Translations under genes and position numbers: made by a program
Notes under the pieces: model-generated
What the model was told of the DNA's origin: nothing
What the model saw: the letters and a program-made list of their open reading frames with translations, nothing else
The model's database searches: none
Source: Planctomycetota bacterium
GTDB lineage: Bacteria > Planctomycetota > UBA8742 > JACQVU01 > JANLHZ01
Length of the DNA stretch: 56,129 nt
NCBI GenBank assembly: GCA_024653775.1
Contig: JANLHZ010000046.1
Coordinates: forward strand, 1 to 56,129
Direction of reading: 5' to 3'
Shown: piece by piece, positions 41,978-51,097 of the stretch
Numbering within the stretch: position 1 is the first letter of the stretch
Layout: every line of letters starts with the position of its first letter

Positions 41978-43615
41978 CTACGGGTTCCGCTGGACGTCCT
42001 TGAACTCCGAGTAGAACTGCCCGAACATCGGGATGTTCCACAGAATCCGAATCTTGTACGCGGGAGCGTCGCCGCGGGGCTGACGGTAGGTCGAATCGAG
42101 ATTGAAGTCCGGATACATAGCGAACAGCGCCTCCCAGACCTCCTCGCCTGTCGGCTCCTTGAACTCGAAGGTGTCCACCTGCTGGCGACCCGTCGCGTCG
42201 AAGACCTCGATCTTGCCGAGCACGATCTTCGGCTTGAACCACATATATTCCTCGCCGTTGACCTTGCCGCGGAAAACGAAGTGCCCGGGATTCGAGTACG
42301 GTCCGACGTACAACGCCGAAATTCCGTTGTAGTCGATGAACTGGGTCGCAAAATCGCTTTCGAAGAACGGCTCGCCCGGCCTTACGCTGTCCGGAAGCCC
42401 GATCTTGTACTCCTGCGTGCGCCGGGCGTTTTCGTTGATGTAACAAATCTCGGCTTTCCCCGTCAGAACCTCGACGGTCTGCGTGGCGTCTACCGCGAAA
42501 CTCGCGCCGGGGGTCATCATCATCAGAAGGCCCCACTTCCACTGCCATTCGCCGACGGGGAAGTCGCCGCCGGCTTCGAGATTCCGGCAGCCGGTCTTGT
42601 TCGGAGTCGCCATGCGGTTTTTGACGTAGGGCAGAACGTCGACGTACGCGCCTTCCGTAGTTGTGAGTTTCATCATCGCCCAGCGAAGCTCGACGCCGCG
42701 GGGATAGTTCGGCTTCAGCTCGAACTTGCCGAACGCGCCGGAATAGTCCGCGGCCTTCATTTCCGTGCCTTCCGGATTCATCGCGAGGACTTTCCACTTG
42801 TCTTTGAGGCACATCAGCCTCGAAAGCGGCGTGCAGATGTTCGAATCTCCGAAGAGCATCGAATCTATTCCATAATCATTAAATTTTCCGTTGCAGTTAT
42901 CGTCAAAGATATAGAAATCAGTGCCTTCGATGGTTCCCTTGACGTAGCAGTTCCTTCTGTACGCGAGGCGATACACCGGCGGGTCGGGATTGATGATCTG
43001 ATGCCAGCCCGTGGTCGGCCACTGGTATTTATTGAACTGGATCCATTCGATGTGATAATCCCGCTCGAGGCCGCTTTCGTACTTGACCTTGACGGTGGTC
43101 GCGGTGGCTCTTTCCGCGTCGACCTGGATTCGTTCGTCGATGGAACCGTCGCTACCGGAATCCTTGCCTAGGTTGACGCCGTCCTTCTGGAAGGTGTCTG
43201 TGGAAATATCCATCAGCTTTAGCTTTTCGCCGAATCGGACGTTCTCGGGAACCGCGTTCAGATCTGCGGGGATGCTCTCCTGGCTCTGGATTAGTCTTAT
43301 CTGGTACCAGAAGAACGGATTCGCGATGACGTGCTTATTGCTCGGCTCCATCTGCTGGAGCTTTCTGTCCCTTGGCGTAATCTCGCTGTACGTGAGCGGA
43401 ATATCCTGTATTGTGTCCGAATGCGGAATTCCATCGCCCAGCGGGCCGACTTCCGGTTCGGCTTCAGCCTCGCCTTCGCCCTCTCCCTCGCCTTCAGCGG
43501 CTTCGCCGCCGCCTTCGGGTTCTTCTGCGGAGAGCTTATCGTGAGCCGAAATCGCGAGCGCGAGCAGAGCGAGGAATAAAACAGTTATGGACCATCTTGC
43601 GTTCAGAATGAGCAT
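41978..43615 (-). CDS. Secreted protein with Glu-Gly linker, unknown function
   Basis: The 545-residue protein has a signal peptide (SITVLFLALLALAISAHDKLSA), an acidic linker (EGEGEGEGEAEAEPE) and a long folded region with SDTIQDIPLTYSEITP, FFWYQIRLIQSQE and a stretch FDDNCNGKFNDYGIDSMLFG that resembles a calcium-binding DxNxNG loop, common in surface proteins of Planctomycetes-like bacteria. Two Cys-containing parts (CVKGTIEG, SNICTPLSRLMCLK) may form disulfides. Start ATG 43615 (MLILNARW) has GGGAG at 6 bases; ATG 43621 is too close to it. I recognise no family. Confidence 0.75.
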   Translation of the reverse strand: MLILNARWSITVLFLALLALAISAHDKLSAEEPEGGGEAAEGEGEGEGEAEAEPEVGPLGDGIPHSDTIQDIPLTYSEITPRDRKLQQMEPSNKHVIANPFFWYQIRLIQSQESIPADLNAVPENVRFGEKLKLMDISTDTFQKDGVNLGKDSGSDGSIDERIQVDAERATATTVKVKYESGLERDYHIEWIQFNKYQWPTTGWHQIINPDPPVYRLAYRRNCYVKGTIEGTDFYIFDDNCNGKFNDYGIDSMLFGDSNICTPLSRLMCLKDKWKVLAMNPEGTEMKAADYSGAFGKFELKPNYPRGVELRWAMMKLTTTEGAYVDVLPYVKNRMATPNKTGCRNLEAGGDFPVGEWQWKWGLLMMMTPGASFAVDATQTVEVLTGKAEICYINENARRTQEYKIGLPDSVRPGEPFFESDFATQFIDYNGISALYVGPYSNPGHFVFRGKVNGEEYMWFKPKIVLGKIEVFDATGRQQVDTFEFKEPTGEEVWEALFAMYPDFNLDSTYRQPRGDAPAYKIRILWNIPMFGQFYSEFKDVQRNP

Positions 43616-43681
43616 AGTCATCTCCCGTCTATCGTTCTTCGAAAACTCCGAGGGAAAAGCGTATTTCGGCATTATATCGAA

Positions 43682-43728
43682 TTAAGAATTAAGAGTTAAG
43701 AATTAAGAGTTTAAGAATTAAGAATTCT
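43682..43728. repeat. Simple repeat of TTAAGAATTAAGAG units
   Basis: Units such as GAATTAAGAATTAAGAG repeat several times upstream of the secreted-protein gene and before the divergent symporter gene. It is AT-rich and could serve as an UP-like region, but it is probably a simple repeat expansion. Confidence 0.75.
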
Positions 43729-43847
43729 GACTTCCGCATTCAATTCCTAATTTTCCACAGAGATTATCGACCTTGTAACATTCCCGCCGATGCATTAGAA
43801 TCCTGGTCCCGAGATCGGTTCATTGAAGGGAAGCGCCCGGAGACCAA

Positions 43848-45350
43848 GTGCCTGAAAGACGCGAACGCTGGAGTTCGAGAAGAGGTTTTGTACTTTCGTC
43901 AATCTCGGGAGTGCTCTGTCTTCCCTCGATCTTCTACTTCCCGAAACTCGCGGAAACCTCGGGAGGAGGCGCGTTCCTGATCCCCGCGCTCTTCGCGCTC
44001 GTGACCTGCGGAATCCCCGCGCTGACCCTCGAACTCGGCATCGGGCATTTCTATCAGAGCACCGCGCCGCGGGCGTTCCGCCGGATCAACCCGCGGCTCG
44101 AATGGCTCGGCTGGTGGAGCCTCGCAAGCTCGGGACTACTCGCCGCGGCGATGTCGGTCTTTCTCGGGGCTTCGCTGATCCAGATTCTCGCGATCGCGGA
44201 AGGATTCGATTCCGCGTCGCTTCCGTGGCAGGGTTTCGCGACCAGCGACGGCTGGGCGAAGCGCGCGTTCCTGCTGGGAGGCGGACTGACGATCACATCG
44301 ACTCTGAAAGCCATCGCGGCGATATTCGCGGGTTTCGTGCTCGTCTACGGGCTTTGCATCGGACGGACGAAACGGATCGCGCAGATGGCGTTGCTTTCGC
44401 TGCTGATAATCGCGGGCGCGCTCGCGACGCTGCTCGTCATCGGTGTACGCCAGGACGGCGCGGGCGTTGGACTCATCGCGGTGCTCTCTCCCGATTTTCG
44501 CGCACTTTCGAGCGGAAGGCCGTGGATCAACGCGTTCACAATCGTCTTCCTGACCCTCGGCATAGGCACCGGCATCAACCATGCGTTCGGGAGCTTCCTT
44601 CCGAAAAAAACGGACGTCACCACGAACAGCTACATCGTGAGCTTCTCTGTCGCGGTGGTCGGATTCGTTATGATGCTCGCGGTCTACCTCGGGTTCGGAA
44701 GGCTCGCGCTTGCAAGTCACCAGCCGATCGAAGTCGTGTCTACGGAAGGACCTTCGCTGATCTTTTTTTCGATGCCGCTTTATCTGAGCGCGCTCGACGA
44801 GGACGCGAACCTCGTCCGGATTTCCGCGCTGCTGCTGTTTCTGATGATCTTCGCGCTCGCGCTTATCACTATTTCCGCCATCGTGTTCTCGATCGCAAGC
44901 GCGCTCTACGACAAGTACGGCCTACCGCTGACGAAATCGACCTTGATCGTGTGCGGAATCTGTTACGCGTTCGGGGCGGCTGGATTCTTCTCGCTGCAAT
45001 CGCAGTTCTTCGACGTCATTTTCCTCTGGCTCTCGAAGGTGCTGTTCCTGATCGTGATTCTTGTGCAGGTTCTCATCGCGGGCTGGATCGCGGACACATC
45101 TAAACTGAGCGCGCACCTCGACGAAGTGAGCGAGATTTCCCTCGGAAAGCTCTGGCGCGCCTGCGTCAGATGGATTATTCCTTTCGCGCTCATCCTCTGC
45201 ATCGTGAGCGCGATCGTGAACGCTCCAGATGGAGACAATCACCCCGCGTACACTCATCTCGTAGCGTGCGCGATCATCCTTACGACGATCGTCGCCAGCG
45301 TTTTCTTCCTTACAAAAAAATCGGAGGCGAGAGATGAACCCGAAATCTGA
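43848..45350 (+). CDS. Sodium symporter of the NSS (LeuT-like) family
   Basis: The 500-residue protein is a Na-coupled transporter for amino acids or related compounds. The start RERWSSRRGFVLSSISGVLCLPSIFYFPKLAETSGGGAFLIPALFALVTCGIPALTLELGIG matches TM1 and TM2 of the LeuT family, with unwound TM1 and the GGGAFLIPY-like signature. About twelve TM helices follow (for example VVGFVMMLAVYLGFG, ALLLFLMIFALALITISAIVFS). The GTG at 43848 has GGAG five bases upstream. The 3' end overlaps the next gene by 17 bases, so the two are made together. Confidence 0.9.
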   Translation: MPERRERWSSRRGFVLSSISGVLCLPSIFYFPKLAETSGGGAFLIPALFALVTCGIPALTLELGIGHFYQSTAPRAFRRINPRLEWLGWWSLASSGLLAAAMSVFLGASLIQILAIAEGFDSASLPWQGFATSDGWAKRAFLLGGGLTITSTLKAIAAIFAGFVLVYGLCIGRTKRIAQMALLSLLIIAGALATLLVIGVRQDGAGVGLIAVLSPDFRALSSGRPWINAFTIVFLTLGIGTGINHAFGSFLPKKTDVTTNSYIVSFSVAVVGFVMMLAVYLGFGRLALASHQPIEVVSTEGPSLIFFSMPLYLSALDEDANLVRISALLLFLMIFALALITISAIVFSIASALYDKYGLPLTKSTLIVCGICYAFGAAGFFSLQSQFFDVIFLWLSKVLFLIVILVQVLIAGWIADTSKLSAHLDEVSEISLGKLWRACVRWIIPFALILCIVSAIVNAPDGDNHPAYTHLVACAIILTTIVASVFFLTKKSEARDEPEI

Positions 45351-46695
45351 TCGAACCTCCGCGAGGTCCGCGCTTCCCGAGTTCGCGGCGCTCGCGCTCT
45401 TCGCGACTATCGTGACGACGATCGTTCTGCTCCCCGAGGAGACGGGCGCAATCGAATCGCGCGAAAGAGTGTCCCGCGTGGAACTCGCGCCGAGACTGTC
45501 GGAACTCCGCGCAAAGATCGACGAAACGTACCGCAGGTACTTAGGACGAAGGGAGGATCTCGAGCCGAAGATCGAGAAGCGCCCCGATCCTGGGTCGATT
45601 CCGGAAAACGTCGCGCATCTCTGGTGGCTGCTTTTCGACGAAAAAAAACACGCCCTCGGGACTGAAGGCTCCGCGGCTTACGACGAACTCGAATCCCTCA
45701 AAAACGGCGAGGAAGGCTACCTTACGCTGTACAAGAAGGCGTTTTCACTCGTCTGGAACGCGGGGGAGCAGCCGCTGCAGAACGCGGACATAAAATATCT
45801 CGACGACCTGCTGACCCAGGAATCGCTTCAATACATTTTCGAGCTTCGCGACCTGAAGGAACACGTCGCGCTGAACTGGGACTCCGGATCGGTGGGCGAG
45901 GACGCACCGCCCGGGATCAGCGACGAAATCCGCAGTCAGATGGTCGAGAGTCTCTACAGCGAGTCGGGCGCCCGCGTGGCGAGGGACGAATTCGAACAGT
46001 CCCTCCTCCGAAAGGGCACGCCGCTTCCTATGGGAGTGACGCTCAGACTACGGAACTACGCGGAAGATCGGAACCGCGACGTCGTCAAAATGATCGACTT
46101 CGAGATCGCTTTCCGAGTTTACGATCTGCTCCGCGATTTCACGTCCTACGATCCGTACCGCGGACGGTCGAGCTTCTCCGGAATCAGCGCCAGATACCTG
46201 ACCTACCAGTACTTCAGCCAGAACGCACAGATCGCGGACGACAAGTTCGTAAGCCCGATCTACTACGCAGCGAGCAATAACCTCAGCGCTGAGAACAATA
46301 GCGGAGTCGACTCGAAAATCGCGTCCCTGGAGGAGTCGATCAGAACAATGCGCTCGCAAGGTCCGGATAATCAGGAAGTCGGCTACCCCAACTCCCAGTG
46401 GACCCATCGTCTCGAGGAAGTGCTCGCGGACACCCGAGCTGCGAGCGTCCGTGAAAACGGCATCGGGACTTCGGGGCTGATCGTTCTGATCGCCTGGATT
46501 CTGCTTCTCGCGCTGGGGCTTTTCGGGAGCATTCTCGTGGCGTTCGCGCGGACTTCGAAATCCGGAAAGAAGTCGGAATCGCAGGCAACGGAGGTCTTCC
46601 CCGCGTTTGAAGACGCGACTGAACCTATCGAGCAGGAGAACGCCCGCGCCTCGGATTCGACGGACACGTTCAGCGCGGCAGACAAGGATTCCTGA
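45334..46695 (+). CDS. Two-TM periplasmic protein, partner of the symporter
   Basis: The 453-residue protein has a helix near the N-terminus (FAALALFATIVTTIVLLP) and one near the C-terminus (LIVLIAWILLLALGLFGSILVAF), with about 370 residues in between that are mostly helical and charged, probably outside the membrane. The C-terminal tail of about 40 residues is acidic and disordered. ATG 45334 has GGAGG six bases upstream and lies inside the symporter gene, so the two are translationally coupled. I recognise no domain; a link to substrate capture or regulation of the transporter is plausible. Confidence 0.82.
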   Translation: MNPKSDRTSARSALPEFAALALFATIVTTIVLLPEETGAIESRERVSRVELAPRLSELRAKIDETYRRYLGRREDLEPKIEKRPDPGSIPENVAHLWWLLFDEKKHALGTEGSAAYDELESLKNGEEGYLTLYKKAFSLVWNAGEQPLQNADIKYLDDLLTQESLQYIFELRDLKEHVALNWDSGSVGEDAPPGISDEIRSQMVESLYSESGARVARDEFEQSLLRKGTPLPMGVTLRLRNYAEDRNRDVVKMIDFEIAFRVYDLLRDFTSYDPYRGRSSFSGISARYLTYQYFSQNAQIADDKFVSPIYYAASNNLSAENNSGVDSKIASLEESIRTMRSQGPDNQEVGYPNSQWTHRLEEVLADTRAASVRENGIGTSGLIVLIAWILLLALGLFGSILVAFARTSKSGKKSESQATEVFPAFEDATEPIEQENARASDSTDTFSAADKDS

Positions 46696-46697
46696 GA

Positions 46698-47549
46698 TCA
46701 GCGGCTTCGGTAATGGCTCAGAATTCCCTGGTAGATGCGGTTCGAAATCTCGTCGAGGTAGCGGATATCGCCTAGCTTTCTGCCTTCGTTAGCGTTCGAT
46801 ATGAACCCGCACTCGACGAGCACCGCCGGGAATGGCGACTGCTTCAGCACGTAGAGATGCCTTGCGTCCTGCTTGACGCCGCGCCAGTTGATTCCCTGGA
46901 TCAGCTTCAGTTCGTTCCCGATCGACGCCGCGGCGCTGCGGGACGTCGTTATCAGCGACGAATTTCTGATAGAGCGGGTCAGATGGCTTTTGTGGAACAC
47001 CTCGACTCCGCATGCGTTCGTCGCCTCCGCCGCGTTGATGTGGATCGAAACGAAAAGATCGCACTTCTGGTTCTTCGCGACAAGCACGCGGTTTTCGAGC
47101 GACTTGAACGTGTCGTCCCAGCGGGTCATCGTCGAGCGGAATCCGGACTCGCTGAGCTTTCTATGGAGCAGCACGCCTATAATGAACGTGAGGTCGCTTT
47201 CACGCAGTCCGCTGCCAAGCGCGCCGGGGTCGGTTCCACCGTGGCCGGGATCGACGACGACGGTGAAGTTCTGCGCGACGACCTTCGTTATCGGATATGA
47301 GGTGCGGTAGTTCCCGAGGGTCAGCCGTCCGCTTGCGGGCGCGTTCACCCTCGCTGCCTGCGCGGCAGGAGCAGCCTGCGCGGGCGGGTTCGAAACCGCG
47401 GCGGTCCGGACGAGCTGCGAGGAATCGCGGTTATACTCCGACGACGACGTCGTGAACGCCCAGTTGTCCTGATTATTGGTCTTGAGGCCCACGCACGCGG
47501 GCGCAAAAGCGAAGAAGAACATCAACGAAAGAATTGTATGCAGTTTCAT
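46698..47549 (-). CDS. N-acetylmuramoyl-L-alanine amidase (Amidase_3)
   Basis: The 283-residue protein cuts the bond between MurNAc and the stem peptide in the cell wall. It is a probable lipoprotein (FAFAPAC at the lipobox) with a linker and then the Amidase_3 domain: VVVDPGHGGTDPGALG, LTFIIGVLLHRKLSE...STMTRWDD, FVSIHINAAEATNACGVEVFH, and VLVECGFISNANEGRKL with the catalytic Glu. Start ATG 47549 is chosen because the signal peptide begins there; the upstream open frame is made of repeat DNA. The gene converges with the two-TM protein gene (2-base gap). Confidence 0.9.
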   Translation of the reverse strand: MKLHTILSLMFFFAFAPACVGLKTNNQDNWAFTTSSSEYNRDSSQLVRTAAVSNPPAQAAPAAQAARVNAPASGRLTLGNYRTSYPITKVVAQNFTVVVDPGHGGTDPGALGSGLRESDLTFIIGVLLHRKLSESGFRSTMTRWDDTFKSLENRVLVAKNQKCDLFVSIHINAAEATNACGVEVFHKSHLTRSIRNSSLITTSRSAAASIGNELKLIQGINWRGVKQDARHLYVLKQSPFPAVLVECGFISNANEGRKLGDIRYLDEISNRIYQGILSHYRSR

Positions 47550-47599
47550 GGAAGAATCCGGGAAGAAAGGTGGCGTGGCGGTAAACAAGCTCTGGGAGT

Positions 47600-47647
47600 G
47601 CAGACGTCTCGTCTGCGCAAAAGCCTTCGGGCGTCTCGTCCGAAGGC
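47600..47647. repeat. Palindromic repeats, family B
   Basis: GCAGACGTCTCGTCTGC (47600-47616) is followed by GCCTTCGG-GCGTCTCGT-CCGAAGGC (47623-47647). The core GACGTCTCGTC also occurs at 3963. Confidence 0.8.
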
Positions 47648-47772
47648 TCCCAAAAGACGAAAACCTCATCTTGAGAAAGTTTCTTCTAAAGCGAAAGGTC
47701 CGGACGGACCTCGGAATGAATATCGACATTCGTCGAGCAGCACTGTAACTTTTCGGGTCGTCCGCGCATTAT

Positions 47773-47829
47773 AGGTTCGTAGTGACGCCGTCAGGCGTTT
47801 ATATGCCCTAACTGGCACACTACGAACCT
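47773..47829. repeat. Inverted repeat with inner hairpin
   Basis: AGGTTCGTAGTG and CACTACGAACCT form a perfect 12-base outer stem; ACGCCGTCAGGCGT forms an inner hairpin at 47785-47798. It is only 31 bases after the end of lysA and may end that transcript. Confidence 0.85.
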
Positions 47830-47860
47830 GGAAGTGACCGGCACGTTGCTGCGATGTCGC

Positions 47861-49120
47861 TCAAAACCTCGCGAGTCCCGAGAAATCGAGTGTCGCAAAA
47901 TAGTCCTCGACGGTCTCCGCGCGCCGGATCAGGGCGGCGCTTCCGTCCTCACGAAGCAGAAGTTCCGCGGACCTCAGTTTTCCGTTGTAGTTGAATCCCA
48001 TCGCGTGGCCGTGGGCGCCTGTGTCGTGGATCGCGAGATAATCGCCGACCTCGATCTTCGGAAGCTCGCGATCGATCGCGAATTTGTCGTTGTTTTCGCA
48101 GAGCGAACCCGTGACGTCGTAAGTCTCGGTTCGCGGCTTATCGTCCTTCCCGAGCACCGTTATGTGATGGTAGGCGCCGTACATCGCGGGGCGCATGAGA
48201 TTCGCCATCGTCGCATCGAGTCCAACGAACTTCTTGTACGTGTCCTTTATGTGCACGACCTCTGTGATCAGATAGCCGTACGGACCCGTGATAACTCTTC
48301 CGCATTCGAGGCACACCCGCACGGGCGCAAGCCCCGCCTTCCCGATGGTCTCGTCGTACTCGCGTCGGACTCCGTTTGCGATACTCGCGTACGATACCGC
48401 GTTCTGGTCCGGACGGTAAGGGATGCCGATGCCGCCGCCGAGGTTGACGAACTCGATTCGAACGCCGGTTTCCTTGTGGATTTCGACGACAAGCTCGAAC
48501 ATCATCCGCGCTGTCTTGATGAAGTGCGATTCGTCGAGTTCGTTCGAAAGCACCATCGTGTGCAGCCCGAAACGCTTGACGCCTTTCTGACTCAGAACGC
48601 GATAGCCCTCGAAAAGCTGCTGTCTTGTAAAGCCGTACTTCGCCTCCTCGGGCTTCCCGATGATGACGTTCGAAAACTGCCACGAGCCGGGGTTGAAGCG
48701 CATGCAGATCACCTCCGGAATCCCGGCGTGCTGCTCGAGATACGGAATGTGCGTGATGTCGTCGAGGTTGATTATGGCGCCTAGTTCGCGCGCCTTGACG
48801 AACTCCTTCGCGGGCGTGTCGTTCGACGTGAACATGATGTCTTCGCCGCGGATACCCGAACGCTCCGACAGAATCAGTTCCGGCATCGAGCTGCAATCGC
48901 CGCCGAATCCTTCCTTAGCGAGCAATTTCAGGATGTACGGGTTCGGCAGCGCCTTGACCGCGAAATACTCCTTGAAGCTGTCGAGGACGCCGAACGCCTC
49001 GGTGAACTTCCGCGCGTTCAGCTTGATCCGCTTTTCGTCGTACAGATGAAACGGCGTCGGATGCTTCTTCGCGATCTCCTCGATCTGCGTTCTCGTGAAC
49101 TGAACTGTCTTGTCTGCCAT
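47861..49120 (-). CDS. lysA: Diaminopimelate decarboxylase
   Basis: LysA removes CO2 from meso-diaminopimelate to form lysine, using PLP. The 419-residue protein has the PLP Lys in YFAVKALPNPYILKLLAKEGFG, GGDCSSMPEL, the Gly-rich phosphate site VNLGGGIGIPYRP, VCLECGRVITGPYG and the substrate region GSLCENNDKFAIDRELP. The start is ATG 49120. It follows lysC in the same direction, but a 307-bp patch of repeats separates them, so joint transcription is not certain. Confidence 0.93.
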   Translation of the reverse strand: MADKTVQFTRTQIEEIAKKHPTPFHLYDEKRIKLNARKFTEAFGVLDSFKEYFAVKALPNPYILKLLAKEGFGGDCSSMPELILSERSGIRGEDIMFTSNDTPAKEFVKARELGAIINLDDITHIPYLEQHAGIPEVICMRFNPGSWQFSNVIIGKPEEAKYGFTRQQLFEGYRVLSQKGVKRFGLHTMVLSNELDESHFIKTARMMFELVVEIHKETGVRIEFVNLGGGIGIPYRPDQNAVSYASIANGVRREYDETIGKAGLAPVRVCLECGRVITGPYGYLITEVVHIKDTYKKFVGLDATMANLMRPAMYGAYHHITVLGKDDKPRTETYDVTGSLCENNDKFAIDRELPKIEVGDYLAIHDTGAHGHAMGFNYNGKLRSAELLLREDGSAALIRRAETVEDYFATLDFSGLARF

Positions 49121-49136
49121 TGTTACTCCTGGGATC

Positions 49137-49191
49137 GCGGACGTCCTCGTCCGCTAATTTCTCTCCTGGGACCGCGGACGTCCTCGTCCGC
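49137..49191. repeat. Palindromic repeat family A, two copies in tandem
   Basis: GCGGACGTCCTCGTCCGC occurs at 49137-49154 and 49174-49191, each followed by TAATTT, giving a 37-base unit repeated twice. The same palindrome is present at 3934 and 41579. Confidence 0.9.
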
Positions 49192-49365
49192 TAATTTCCC
49201 AAAATCCTCAGCGCAGAGCCGCGGAGAACGCGGAGCTTCGCAGAGATTCTCCCTCGCTCCTTCAGGGGAGGGTCGGGATGAGGGGCATAATTTACTTCTC
49301 GCCCGGGCGGGTTTCAACAAGGTGAGCACGCGGGATACGCGCTGTAGCGTCTTACCCATCGAGTC

Positions 49366-49398
49366 ACGTGCCAGTCACTTTGGAAGTGACTGGCACGT
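49366..49398. repeat. Perfect 15-bp inverted repeat
   Basis: ACGTGCCAGTCACTT, a TGG loop, then AAGTGACTGGCACGT. This is a strong hairpin 30 bases downstream of the lysC stop on the minus strand and might end that transcript. Confidence 0.9.
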
Positions 49399-49427
49399 TT
49401 GGGGACGAGGACATCCGTGGTCCAAGG

Positions 49428-50741
49428 TTAACCGAAAAACTCTTTGTGGAGGGTTTTCACCGCGTCTATGCACTTATCCTGATCCACGATGAAGCTGACG
49501 TTCGTGTTCGATGCGCCCTTCGTTATCATGTGGGTCTTGATTCCGTTCCTGCCGAGGTTCGAGAAAATCCTTCCCGAAACGGTATTCTCAAGCTTGATGC
49601 CGTCGCCGACGACGCTGACTGCGGCTTTCTTTTCCATCGCGACCGTCGCGAAACTCCGCAGCTCGTCAAGAACCTTATGCGACACGCTATCCGTCGTCGT
49701 GAGCGACACGCTGACCTCGGTCGTCGCGAGCATGTCGAGCACGATCTCCGCCTCCGCGAACACATCGAATATCTTCTTCAGAAACCCGTGGGCCGCGAGC
49801 ATCCTCGTCGAGACGATGTTTATCATCGCGATCTCTTTTTTGAATGAAATCGCCTTCACGGGTTTCACGGGCGCGTCGGTCTTATCGACGATGGTCGTTC
49901 CGGGATTAGCGGGGTCGAGTGTGTTAAGCACCTTCACCGGAATCCCCGTCTCCACCGCGGGAAGGATCGTCTTCGGGTGCAGAACTTTCGCGCCGAAGAA
50001 CGCGATCTCGCTCGCCTCCGCGAAACTCAGCTCGCTGACGGTCCTCGCTTCGGGAACTACGCGCGGGTCGGTGGTCATAACTCCGCTGACGTCGGTCCAG
50101 ATTTCGATGACGCTCGCCTCCACCGCTCTTCCGACAAGGGCCGCGCTGTAGTCGCTCCCGCCGCGGCCAAGCGTGGTGACGTCGCCCGCCTGGGTCTTCC
50201 CGATGAAGCCGGTGACAACCGCGGTGTGCGAAAGCCCGGTAAGCGCTTTCTTCATCAGTTCGCGGGACTCGGGCAAAGGTCGCGCGTTACCGAAGTCCGC
50301 GGTTGTGACCATGCCGACGTCGTAGGCGTCGTAACCTTTCGCAGGCTCGCCCGACTTCGTTAAGAATTCCGCGAACAGACGGGTCGAAATCCGCTCGCCG
50401 TAACTCGAAACTTTGTCGAGTATCTGCGGGCCGAGAACCCTTAGCGATTTGATCGCCTTGTAAACGCCCTTCAGGTCCGCGAAAAGAGACTCGAAGCTTT
50501 CCTCGTTCAGCGCCAGTTCCGAGGCGATCAGGGCGTGCCGCTTTTCGATTTCGCCGAGCGTCGCCGAGTAGGACTCTCCCTTCACGGCCTTTTGCGCACA
50601 GTCGATGAGGAGATCGGTGACTCCTCCCACTGCGCTCGCGACGACGATCTTGCTTCCGGCGCGGCTTTTGACGATCGACGCCGCGGTGCGAAACCTCTCC
50701 GGGTTCCCGAGTGAAGTGCCGCCGAATTTCAGGACGATCAT
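49428..50741 (-). CDS. lysC: Aspartate kinase
   Basis: Aspartate kinase starts the synthesis of lysine, threonine and methionine by phosphorylating aspartate. The 437-residue product begins MIVLKFGGTSLGNPERF and shows VVASAVGGVTDLLI, TTLGRGGSDYSAALVG, EIWTDVSGVMTTDPRVVPEA and ELSFAEASEIAFFGAKVLHPKTI, then two ACT domains that usually bind lysine or threonine for feedback control. Start ATG 50741 is the family start; the upstream frame adds 24 residues. lysA lies downstream. Confidence 0.94.
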   Translation of the reverse strand: MIVLKFGGTSLGNPERFRTAASIVKSRAGSKIVVASAVGGVTDLLIDCAQKAVKGESYSATLGEIEKRHALIASELALNEESFESLFADLKGVYKAIKSLRVLGPQILDKVSSYGERISTRLFAEFLTKSGEPAKGYDAYDVGMVTTADFGNARPLPESRELMKKALTGLSHTAVVTGFIGKTQAGDVTTLGRGGSDYSAALVGRAVEASVIEIWTDVSGVMTTDPRVVPEARTVSELSFAEASEIAFFGAKVLHPKTILPAVETGIPVKVLNTLDPANPGTTIVDKTDAPVKPVKAISFKKEIAMINIVSTRMLAAHGFLKKIFDVFAEAEIVLDMLATTEVSVSLTTTDSVSHKVLDELRSFATVAMEKKAAVSVVGDGIKLENTVSGRIFSNLGRNGIKTHMITKGASNTNVSFIVDQDKCIDAVKTLHKEFFG

Positions 50742-51097
50742 TTTCTCCGCCAGTGATTGAATCAAAGAGATGTAAAACAACGACTTAAAAGCGTCGCCAC
50801 GCCTGGAAGTCACACGACGTTCCGAACTGGTCGTAGCGGCAAAGACGCTCTTTTTACCGCGAAAGTTTCATTGTCGCAACAGACATCGCGGAATGAATGG
50901 GGCTTGAAACTCGCAGGAACTGTGTTTACTTTATCACCGCAATTTTTTTTGCAATTTTAATTATAAGAGTGTCGCAATTGTGAATGTTGTAGTTTACTTA
51001 AGCAGTTCGTCCCGAACGCGATTTCAGTGGGGCCGGTCGGGTCGAAAAGAAAGGCAAAAAGAGTACTCCCAACAAAGTCCAACATACGGAGCGCTTA
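50742..51097. other. 356-bp gene-free divergent region
   Basis: No gene is seen between the divergent lysC and TPR genes. The middle has an AT-rich run (TTTTTTTTGCAATTTTAATT) near 50942-50961, fitting promoter DNA. No lysine riboswitch-like fold was recognised before lysC. Confidence 0.55.

Larger units (their letters stand above)
47550..47860. other. 311-bp gene-free region with palindromes
   Basis: No gene is seen between lysA (whose end is at 47861) and the amidase start. The region holds family B hairpins at 47600-47647 and an inverted repeat at 47773-47829. These could end the lysA transcript. Confidence 0.7.
49121..49427. other. 307-bp gene-free region with mosaic repeats
   Basis: No gene is seen between lysC and lysA. 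The region holds two copies of family A (49137-49154 and 49174-49191), a decayed third, mosaic stretches such as CGCAGAGCCGCGGAGAACG, and a perfect inverted repeat at 49366-49398. Confidence 0.75.

Noticed and set aside
3934-49191. CRISPR array
   Set aside because: The palindromes are scattered and lack regular spacing; the only tandem pair at 49137-49191 has two units and no unique spacers.
50742-50900. Lysine riboswitch before lysC
   Set aside because: No recognisable conserved core or five-helix layout was seen by eye.
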